Source of the DNA: Patescibacteria group bacterium
Lineage (GTDB): Bacteria; Patescibacteriota; Patescibacteriia; 2-12-FULL-60-25
NCBI GenBank assembly: GCA_018824765.1
Contig: JAHJFW010000006.1
Span: forward strand, 1 to 12,956
Length of the DNA stretch: 12,956 nucleotides
Reading direction: 5' to 3'
Both the position numbers and the translations under genes were made by a program. Shown piece after piece: positions 8,181-12,956 of the stretch. The notes under the pieces were generated by a model. It did no database searches. It worked only from the letters and a program-made list of their open reading frames with translations, and was not told where the DNA came from. Every line of letters begins with the position of its first letter. Within the stretch, counting starts at the first letter, position 1.

Positions 8181-8446
8181 CCAACTTACTTATTATACTT
8201 GCCGCAGTCTTCATTGTCGTAGTCGTGGCACTCATCATTTTTCTGAAACTGTTTGAAGGCGGCGTAGATGAGGAGAAAAAGAAATATCAGTACAAGCGCA
8301 GGAATTTTTTTCTCAGCCGTGCAGAACACGAATGTTTTGACGCGCTGACGACGGTCGTTGGAAGTGACTACCTTATTTTCGCACAAGTGCATCTGCCGAC
8401 GTTGGTTGATAACAAAGTTGTCGGACAAGACTGGCGTTATTTTTAA
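8177..8446 (+). CDS. membrane-anchored DUF2726 protein, C-terminally truncated
   Basis: This 89-aa product has one N-terminal transmembrane helix (residues 3-27, NLLIILAAVFIVVVVALIIF). A charged stretch and the beginning of a DUF2726 domain follow: FFLSRAEHECFDAL, then GSDYLIFAQVHLP and VVGQDWRYF. From memory of the family, the domain normally continues for about 80-100 residues containing the PD-(D/E)XK-like core (VDFV to AIELDD). Here the frame stops at the point where that begins, and the next bases encode the converging gene. ATG 8177 overlaps the previous stop in ATGA and has AAGGAG at 8163-8168, so it was the fourth gene of the operon. The remaining piece has no catalytic residues. It is probably a remnant, although a short membrane protein with another role cannot be excluded. 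Confidence 0.75.
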   Translation: MTNLLIILAAVFIVVVVALIIFLKLFEGGVDEEKKKYQYKRRNFFLSRAEHECFDALTTVVGSDYLIFAQVHLPTLVDNKVVGQDWRYF

Positions 8447-9918
8447 GCAAAGTTTATTTTCTGCGCAACAGATACCGGAAGCGTCGATTTCATCTGATCG
8501 GCATCGATCGTGGGTGACGCTTCTCTCTCTAGTGCCGGACTGTAGTCTTCCACCTTATCGATCCTATAACCTACGCTGTAATTAACGAAGAAAGCATCCG
8601 CAATATTATCAACAAGAGCCTCTTTCCAATCGGTTCCAAACAATTTTGACGTCACAAGATCATCAGCAAGCCATCGCACGATCCCGTGGTGACCTATCGC
8701 ATAGATTTTCGGATCGGTCACTATTTTAACGAGTCGTGTTCCTGGTCTATATGTTACATTGCCGCCAATCCGTATCTTTACGAGGTCTTCATCGCAAATC
8801 TGTTTGACGCCTGGTTTTGGGCCGCTAGAAGGATACCAAGTATCGAAGGTTTGTTTGTTAGGTATGACAAAACGCGTTCCTTCCTTGGTGTACCAGTAAA
8901 GGCCGTCTCCGCTTCCCTTGATTAGACAACTGCGTGGGAGCTTTTCAAGCTCACAAATTCCGGGTTCGACATAGTAGTAATCCGGCATAGGATTAACTGC
9001 ACGAAAACGCGCCTGACGATACAATTCTTCCCATTCTGGATGCTTCTTTAATAGCTCGCTCGAGATCACGCCAGCGATCGGTTGATCATCACCGAAGGTG
9101 GTATGTTCAATCAACTTACGCATCGATTCGGCAGTATGAAGCCCCACATACCGCAAAAAATCATAAAGCACGTCCATTCCGCCTGTTTTGGGAGCTGGTT
9201 GATCCGGATTCTTCTTTACGATTTCATTCAAAATAAATGCCGCGAGTTCGTAATGATTCCGAAATTGTTGTTCAGCCTGATTGGTACGAGTAATGATGGC
9301 TTGTCCCAATTGGATAAGCGCTAGCTCCCCAGCGTGAGCAAGGCCGTTCAGCTGATCTAATATCCGGTATTCTGCTTCCGACAAGGAGTTACCTGTGGAA
9401 TTCTTGTAGGTAAGATCGTGTTCTACCTCTGACCAAGCGTGCATAAAAACGCTTGCCACCTGAATTTCTATCGTTTCATCGTAATACCGCGATAGTTCAC
9501 GATTAATTCCATTTTTGTTTAGCTGAACGCGAAAATGTACGGCCTTGTATCCAGGAAATCTATACCTGTTCGGCTCTGAAGTTGGTTTTTTGGTCTCCAA
9601 AACAATAAAATTTTGTCGGATTAACTGCTCGACACGAGCTTGATCTCCAGGAAAATAAAGCGCAATTCGTGTTCCGGCTAGATCGAAAATATCAGCCCGG
9701 ATCTCTTTGGCAGATGCGTAGATAACACCCTTGTCGATCTGCCGCCTGCGCACCTTCTCTCGAAGCTTATCTGGGGCTTTTGCACGATGTGAAAAAATTG
9801 CCTTTACACCCGCTGCCTCGCAAGCCTCTCGACACCGAGACTCGCAAATAGAGGCTAAGTGGTCGTAAAAATCGACCTCTCTTTTATAGCCCTCAATGAA
9901 ATCATCTATTACATTCAT
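8443..9918 (-). CDS. RelA/SpoT-domain alarmone synthetase fused to CPR surface-type domain
   Basis: This 491-aa protein probably transfers pyrophosphate from ATP to a nucleotide. Residues 35-175 carry the RelA/SpoT synthetase signatures: SHRAKAPDKLREKV (44-56), FDLAGTRIALY with metal-binding D79 and R84, GYKAVHFRV with Y124 and H128, IEIQVASVFMHAWSEVEHD with E151 and Q153, then LTYK. No HD hydrolase, TGS or ACT domain is present, so it resembles small or toxic synthetases (ToxSAS, CapRel). Residues 180-325 are helical and unassigned. Residues 330-453 match a domain I recall from secreted CPR proteins: LYWYTKEGTRFVIPN, TFDTWYP, GGNVTYRPGTRLVKI, TDPKIYAIGHHGIVRW, then DAFFVNYSVG. No signal peptide is present, so that domain is cytoplasmic here. 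ATG 9918 is the first in-frame Met before the domain and lacks a clear ribosome site. The gene converges on the nuclease operon with a 4-base overlap. Confidence 0.88.
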   Translation of the reverse strand: MNVIDDFIEGYKREVDFYDHLASICESRCREACEAAGVKAIFSHRAKAPDKLREKVRRRQIDKGVIYASAKEIRADIFDLAGTRIALYFPGDQARVEQLIRQNFIVLETKKPTSEPNRYRFPGYKAVHFRVQLNKNGINRELSRYYDETIEIQVASVFMHAWSEVEHDLTYKNSTGNSLSEAEYRILDQLNGLAHAGELALIQLGQAIITRTNQAEQQFRNHYELAAFILNEIVKKNPDQPAPKTGGMDVLYDFLRYVGLHTAESMRKLIEHTTFGDDQPIAGVISSELLKKHPEWEELYRQARFRAVNPMPDYYYVEPGICELEKLPRSCLIKGSGDGLYWYTKEGTRFVIPNKQTFDTWYPSSGPKPGVKQICDEDLVKIRIGGNVTYRPGTRLVKIVTDPKIYAIGHHGIVRWLADDLVTSKLFGTDWKEALVDNIADAFFVNYSVGYRIDKVEDYSPALEREASPTIDADQMKSTLPVSVAQKINFA

Positions 9919-9933
9919 ACGGCAAGAAATTAG

Positions 9934-9963
9934 CTGTTCCGTAACGGAAATACAAGGGAACAG
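9934..9963 (-). promoter_or_regulatory. nested palindromes upstream of the synthetase gene
   Basis: TTCCGTAACGGAA (9937-9949) is a perfect inverted repeat with a 3-base centre. It lies inside a wider pair, CTGTTCC (9934-9940) and GGAACAG (9957-9963). They begin 15 bases upstream of the ATG at 9918, where an operator or a structured mRNA leader would control a potentially toxic enzyme. I see no convincing -35/-10 pair. Operator function is inferred. Confidence 0.5.
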
Positions 9964-9996
9964 ATTTCACGCATACACCTTTTTTAATAAAGATGC

Positions 9997-10019
9997 TAGG
10001 TTCTAGGTATAGAAACCTA
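9997..10019. repeat. inverted repeat between divergent genes
   Basis: TAGGTTCTA (9997-10005) pairs with TAGAAACCTA (10010-10019) apart from one bulged A, around a 4-base centre. It sits 3 bases before the ATG of the broken phage-type gene and about 80 bases upstream of the synthetase start. It may be an operator or the scar of the lost promoter region. Confidence 0.4.
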
Positions 10020-10022
10020 AAT

Positions 10023-10189
10023 ATGGCTGGCAACGCAGGCAGGATCAACGGCAAAAAAGAGGTCGCCCCTGTGGCTTCGAAACCTCAGAGACTAAAACAC
10101 GTCGCGCAATGAAACAGCGGTGGCTTGAGAATGTTCGAGGCGCGGCTGATCGCATTTTATCGAATCAGAACCATTCCTCTCACGGATGA
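10023..10189 (+). pseudogene. frameshifted, truncated phage-type basic protein
   Basis: ATG 10023 encodes MAGNAGRINGKK and then leaves frame at an A6 run (10052-10057). One extra A would continue into KRGRPCGFETSETKTRRAMK and onwards through QRWLENVRGAADRILSNQN, to a stop at 10187-10189. A KRGRP motif followed by Lys/Arg-rich coil and a helix ending in ADxLxNxQ is like small phage-associated proteins I recall from CPR and phage genomes. The family was not identified by search. The frame ends exactly where the recombinase-like frame becomes recognisable, so a deletion appears to have joined the 5' part of this gene to the 3' part of the recombinase gene. The frameshift could also be a sequencing error. 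Confidence 0.45.
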
Positions 10190-10577
10190 GCTATATCAGG
10201 TTCTGGTCAGGCGCGTCGTAAAAAGGGGTTTTGTTTTCGCTCACCCCGATGGCGGTCACCTGCGCAAGAGTAGTTGGCCATGGAAAGCTATGCGACGGGC
10301 TTGCAAGGCGGCCGGATTAAGACGGATAGGTTGGCATGCCCTGCGTCACACTTTCGCTTCAGAGCTCGTGAGGCGCGGTGCCGCGATTCGAGCCGTACAA
10401 CTTCTATTGGGACACTCGACCGTTCAGATGACTGAACGCTATTCCCATCTCGCACCGTCAGCTCTCCAGGAAACTATTTCGCTGCTTGGAAAAAAACAAA
10501 TACTGCCATCACGCGAAGTAATTTTTGGGCAACAGGTGGGCAACACTATGGAAAATTTGTTCGCGGAAGTCCTTTAA
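10125..10577 (+). pseudogene. tyrosine recombinase/integrase, C-terminal fragment
   Basis: The open frame encodes 150 residues. Recognisable family sequence starts at RTIPLTDELYQVL. Catalytic residues present are H71-x-x-R74 in GWHALRHTFASELVRRG, H97 in LLLGHSTVQ, and the nucleophile Y106 in MTERYSHLAP. The N-terminal core-binding and arm domains and the first catalytic Arg (in the usual RxGE segment) are missing. The frame is closed by TGA 10110-10112 just upstream and there is no proper start. Full-length relatives are about 300-400 aa. It lies within 75 bases of the tRNA-proximal att site, the usual place for the integrase of a tRNA-targeted island. I infer that it catalysed the integration before being disabled by deletion. 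Confidence 0.88.
10527..10544 (+). repeat. GGGCAAC repeats, possible recombinase arm sites (right)
   Basis: Two direct GGGCAAC copies (10527-10533 and 10538-10544) are spaced 11 bases apart, one helical turn. They lie inside the last codons of the recombinase fragment. The second is preceded by GT, giving the same nonamer GTGGGCAAC as at 1675-1683 near the other end. An arm-site role is inferred. Confidence 0.45.
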
Positions 10578-10621
10578 TCGTATGTCGGCTAATGTGATTT
10601 TTTCGCTCAACATAAACCAAA

Positions 10622-10640
10622 ACTCACCCGTGAGGTGAGT
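10622..10640 (-). terminator. island-supplied terminator after tRNA-Gly
   Basis: ACTCACC (10622-10628) and GGTGAGT (10634-10640) form a 7-bp stem with a 5-base loop. Read on the minus strand it is followed by TTTGGTTT. It begins 9 bases beyond the tRNA 3' end and would replace the original terminator left at 1498-1531. Confidence 0.7.
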
Positions 10641-10648
10641 CTTGGAAA

Positions 10649-10671
10649 TGGAGCGGGTAGGGGGAGTCGAA
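10649..10671 (-). repeat. right attachment-site repeat within tRNA-Gly
   Basis: This is the exact 23-bp match to 1531-1553. It spans the encoded CCA, the discriminator, the 3' acceptor strand, the 3' side of the T stem and part of the T loop. Identity ends abruptly on both sides (T versus A before it, TAGAG versus CCCCC after it), which defines the crossover core. Confidence 0.9.
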
Positions 10672-10723
10672 CCCCCATTTCGTCCTTGGCAAGGACGCAT
10701 AATAGCCGCTATACGATACCCGC
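10649..10723 (-). tRNA. tRNA-Gly (anticodon GCC)
   Basis: Read on the minus strand, a 7-bp acceptor stem GCGGGTA/TACCCGC closes a normal cloverleaf. The anticodon stem-loop is CGTCC-TTGCCAA-GGACG with anticodon GCC. The T-arm is GGGGG-TTCGACT-CCCCC, followed by discriminator T and an encoded CCA (10649-10651). The total is 75 nt including CCA. Its last 23 nt coincide with the island attachment repeat, so its 3' end was probably contributed by the island while remaining functional. Confidence 0.97.
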
Positions 10724-11068
10724 TTGTTTTTTGTGTCTAAAAGGCTATCAAAAAACTTTGGAGTTCGCAAGGACTCTTTTAAATTAAGAAAAACCAATAA
10801 ACAATTAACAATAATCAATCAACAAATGACTAATGACGAATGAAGTAAAAATTTCCAATTTACAATTTTCAATATTCAATTATGGAAGGGGAATTCAGAA
10901 CTATGAAATACGAATGACTAATGACGGAAAATAAACAAGTAATCAATAAATAATAACTAATGGTTTGATAAGATTTGAATGACGAAATTTGATAGGGCTT
11001 TCTCGCTCTGATATCTCTAAATGAGAAAGCCCTGTATCAATTCAACTGTTAATTATTTAAGGCTTTGC
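10724..11068. other. AT-rich intergenic region with degenerate repeats
   Basis: No gene is supported here. Upstream of the tRNA (10724-10800) I see no strong promoter. About 10790-10980 is very AT-rich and made of variations on CAATTTACAATTTTCAAT and GAATGACTAATGACG. The 14-mer AATGACTAATGACG occurs twice, at 10825-10838 and 10913-10926. A long hairpin follows. The region looks like a decayed short-repeat element of the kind scattered in intergenic regions of some environmental bacteria. Confidence 0.6.
10989..11040 (-). terminator. long hairpin downstream of the lamin-tail gene
   Basis: AGGGCTTTCTC (10994-11004) pairs perfectly with GAGAAAGCCCT (11023-11033). The stem is extended by TTGATA/TATCAA across a single bulged base, with an 18-base loop. 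It lies 28 bases past the stop of the lamin-tail gene on the minus strand and is followed by AAATTTCG, only a weak U-tract. It is a probable transcription terminator or 3'-end RNA stabiliser. Confidence 0.6.
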
Positions 11069-12956
11069 TTATGTGATTTCAGTTTCCAAAATCTTCTCAA
11101 GCGTTCGCCTTTTGCGCCGTTCGCGAAGCTGTTTGAAGCCCTCGGTGCCGGCGATTGCGACTCCGGCGGCGCCAAGCGGGGTCCAATTTGGGATTATCGG
11201 CTCTGTTGCAGCGTCCTCTTTTGGTGGTGCGTGTTTTAAGAGTGAGATGTCATCAGTTTGACGCGGGATGATGCGTGGCAGGGTTTTTGAGAGGTCAAGC
11301 AAGCCGATAATTTTTACACTGTCTCCAATTGCCAACCTGCTCACGCGATAATCAGTCTCAGGATTTATTTCCACTTCCACATCTGCGCCCTCGTAATCCA
11401 AGGTGACGACTTTGCCGCTGACTTTGCGTACGGTTCCGGTTATTTCGACCAAACTCCAGGCATCCTCTTCGCTCGGCGCTATGAAATTTACTTTGCGCAA
11501 AGCCATGTCTTGCGTGGTTGTTGCGGTTAGTTCACGCCACTGGTCTTTTGACCCGAGTTTTACGATGGGGACGCCGTCATCACCGAAGTGCAGTGTGCCG
11601 GATAATTCAACCAATTGATTTAATGCCGGCAGTTGCTGTGTTGTCGGGACGCTGATCAACAAGCCTCTTCCGTCGGGGGAAAGTAAAACGAATCTGTGGT
11701 AAGGCAACAAACCGGGGGGCGAGCCGACCGTGCCTTGTATTACCAGTCGGATGTCGGGAGTTTTGTTGGATGTCGTCATAGTTGATGTAGTAGTTTTTTT
11801 AGAAGTCGTTTTAGCCGTTGAGGTGGCTTTAGCCGCTTGCGGCGCAGTGTTGCTTTTCAGTGAAACCTTGGCTATCTCGACAGAGCCGGTTTTGCCCAGC
11901 GTTGGCGCTACAGGGGATGTGCTGCTAACTTTGCTTGCGTTTTGAATGCTTGAGGCCGCGTTGGCAAGTGATACGGACCCAGTTCCGCCATTCACCGGCT
12001 CGTTGACGGTTGTTTCTTGCACGCTTATGGCTGTTGTAGTGGCAGCCACTTCAGAGGCAGGACTTTCTATAATCGGCGTCGGGTCAGACATGGCAACGCC
12101 GACGTTTTTTAGCTTTTTCGTCGCTGTTCCAGTTTGCCAAGATCCGGTTCCGTCAGGGTATCTGGACCAAGAGAGGTCTTTTTGTGATTTGTCGTAATCA
12201 AGCCCATCAAGCAGATTGCCGTTCGGATCATACAGCGTAACCGTATCCCCATCGTTATTTAGTTTGGCAGAAGCGAGTTCGACGACGTAGAAAGGATTGG
12301 CCGCATTTACGATGCCGTCAACAAATGTGTAAATCGTGCCGGTTCGATCTTTTATTTGCAGTCCTGTCAAGGGAATATCTCGCGATAGATCCAGCGATGT
12401 AATTTCAATCCATTCTTTGCCTTCGGCGGGGTAGGGCATGATTTCATTCAACTTTATCAACTGGTAGTCCGGTGTTTCGAGGGGCGCGGATGCGGTTTGC
12501 AATATGATGTTTGTATCGGTTGCGATATTTGGCGAGACATCTGTCGTTAAAGGCGTTGTCGTCGTCATGTTTGTAATTTGTTCCGTAATGATTGCGGTTG
12601 CGGCGGCATTTTCTTCCGCACCATCCAGCGGTGTTTGATCGACAACCGTATTTAAAATGACTTGTGCAATTACAGGCGTAGTTTCCGAGTCGTTGTTTTG
12701 CGGTGTTTCCAAAGATGTAAGCGCCGGCTCCGTCGAAGAGGCGTTTGAGTCTGTAGAAGATGAATTCAAATGCGCGCCATCTGATTCATCGCCGATCTCA
12801 ATGGCTGGTTGCGTATTGGTTGCGACGGAGTCCGGCTCCGCCGTGACGGAGTCCGGCTCCGCCGTGACGGAGTCCGGCTCCGCCGTGACGGAGTCCGGCT
12901 CCGCCGTGACGGAGTCCGGCTCCGCCGTGACGGAGTCCGGCTCCGCCGTGACGGAG
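11069..12956 (-). CDS. lamin-tail-domain surface protein, N-terminus beyond right edge
   Basis: About 629 codons are visible and the frame is open at the right edge. In protein order: at least six EPDSVTA heptads; a Ser/Thr/Asn/Asp-rich linker; a lamin-tail (LTD) domain at about 12100-12470 with IKLNEIMPYPAEGKEWIEI, LQIKDRTG, YVVEL, LNNDGDTVTLYDPNG and WSRYPDGTGSW; a second Thr/Ser/Lys-rich linker; two OB-like beta domains (IRLVIQGTVGSPPG at about 11530-11760, and VEITGTVRKVSGKVVTLDY at about 11240-11455); and a C-terminal weakly hydrophobic segment (WTPLGAAGVAIAG) before a basic tail (RERRKRR). The layout suggests a surface-exposed or secreted protein anchored by its C-terminus. LTD plus OB folds suggest contact with nucleic acid or cell wall, but no catalytic residues are seen. 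The frame has no stop before the edge, so any internal start such as TTG 12769 is not the real one. Confidence 0.88.
   Translation of the reverse strand, partial: SVTAEPDSVTAEPDSVTAEPDSVTAEPDSVTAEPDSVTAEPDSVATNTQPAIEIGDESDGAHLNSSSTDSNASSTEPALTSLETPQNNDSETTPVIAQVILNTVVDQTPLDGAEENAAATAIITEQITNMTTTTPLTTDVSPNIATDTNIILQTASAPLETPDYQLIKLNEIMPYPAEGKEWIEITSLDLSRDIPLTGLQIKDRTGTIYTFVDGIVNAANPFYVVELASAKLNNDGDTVTLYDPNGNLLDGLDYDKSQKDLSWSRYPDGTGSWQTGTATKKLKNVGVAMSDPTPIIESPASEVAATTTAISVQETTVNEPVNGGTGSVSLANAASSIQNASKVSSTSPVAPTLGKTGSVEIAKVSLKSNTAPQAAKATSTAKTTSKKTTTSTMTTSNKTPDIRLVIQGTVGSPPGLLPYHRFVLLSPDGRGLLISVPTTQQLPALNQLVELSGTLHFGDDGVPIVKLGSKDQWRELTATTTQDMALRKVNFIAPSEEDAWSLVEITGTVRKVSGKVVTLDYEGADVEVEINPETDYRVSRLAIGDSVKIIGLLDLSKTLPRIIPRQTDDISLLKHAPPKEDAATEPIIPNWTPLGAAGVAIAGTEGFKQLRERRKRRTLEKILETEIT
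12824..12956 (-). repeat. perfect 21-bp tandem repeat encoding EPDSVTA
   Basis: Six full copies (12824-12949) and 7 bases of a seventh are identical at every position and continue past the edge. Each unit is 7 codons in the lamin-tail frame, so copy-number change keeps the reading frame. Each unit contains the small palindrome GGAGTCCGGCTCC (loop TCCGG). Complete identity at silent positions points to recent expansion. Confidence 0.95.

Larger units (their letters stand above)
1531..10671. mobile_element. tRNA-Gly-integrated genomic island carrying putative defence genes
   Basis: The island is bounded by 23-bp direct repeats of the tRNA-Gly 3' end (1531-1553 and 10649-10671), giving a unit of 9118 bp. 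It contains a tyrosine-recombinase remnant and a phage-type gene remnant next to the tRNA, an excisionase-like HTH gene at the opposite end, and five-gene cargo: helicase-nuclease, RecB/DEDD nuclease, DUF2726 fragment, alarmone synthetase and HTH. Integration kept the tRNA functional because the incoming att copy restores its 3' end. The recombinase lacks its N-terminal half, so the island is probably immobile or depends on an integrase supplied in trans. Only the repeats are directly demonstrated; the past integration event is inferred. Confidence 0.87.

Noticed and set aside
8138..8446. 102-aa version of the small membrane protein starting at 8138
   Set aside because: ATG 8177 has AAGGAG at proper spacing and the usual ATGA overlap; the upstream extension just reads the 3' end of the nuclease gene in another frame.
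2043..8446. Assignment to a named system such as Zorya, DISARM, BREX or Hachiman
   Set aside because: The characteristic partner genes of those systems are absent, and the helicase here is SF1 with a Vsr-like nuclease; only the general helicase-Vsr plan is shared with described defence proteins.
10023..10189. Programmed ribosomal frameshift at the A6 run
   Set aside because: There is no typical slippery heptamer context or downstream structure, the product is truncated soon after, and the neighbouring integrase is also broken; decay is the simpler reading.
11069..12769. Lamin-tail gene as a complete 566-aa protein starting at TTG 12769
   Set aside because: The same frame stays open without a stop to the right edge through the EPDSVTA repeats, so the true start is outside the window.
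12824..12956. CRISPR array
   Set aside because: Units are contiguous 21-bp perfect repeats with no spacers, and they are in frame within a coding region.

Overview
The window looks like chromosome of a Patescibacteria/CPR-type bacterium. This is an inference from gene content, not a database match. An ECF sigma operon has a DUF5666-like secreted or anchored protein as its third gene. A long Ser/Thr-rich lamin-tail-domain protein is present. A domain I recall from CPR surface proteins (signatures GGNVTYRPGTRLVKI and YAIGHHGIVRW) sits at the end of an alarmone synthetase. Translation fits code 11.

Layout. Positions 1-1419 are resident chromosome: a minus-strand operon of ECF sigma factor, small membrane protein and DUF5666-like protein that runs off the left edge. 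Positions 1531-10671 are an integrated island of about 9.1 kb. The last 23 nt of an intact tRNA-Gly(GCC) gene (10649-10723, minus strand) are repeated exactly at 1531-1553, beside a strong terminator that must once have followed the tRNA. The two copies are therefore attachment-site repeats. The right end of the island holds a broken tyrosine recombinase and a frameshifted phage-type gene. Both ends carry short GGGCAA(C/T) repeats. Positions 10724-11068 are AT-rich and non-coding, with short repeats and a large hairpin. Positions 11069-12956 are the C-terminal part of the lamin-tail protein, entering from the right edge through a perfect 21-bp tandem repeat.

Island cargo looks like genome defence. 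On the plus strand, four tightly coupled ORFs encode an excisionase-type HTH protein, a 1516-aa SF1 helicase fused to a Vsr/DUF559-like nuclease and two zinc ribbons, a 527-aa protein joining a Cas4/RecB-like Fe-S nuclease to a DEDD exonuclease-like domain (DUF2779 type), and a 3'-truncated membrane-anchored DUF2726 protein. Converging on them, on the minus strand, is a RelA/SpoT synthetase without a hydrolase domain, fused to the CPR surface-type domain. This is a possible CapRel-like sensor/toxin. I infer that the plus-strand operon attacks foreign DNA and that the synthetase is an independent abortive-infection or toxin unit. The helicase plus DUF2779 pair and the synthetase fusion are the two best candidates for something undescribed.
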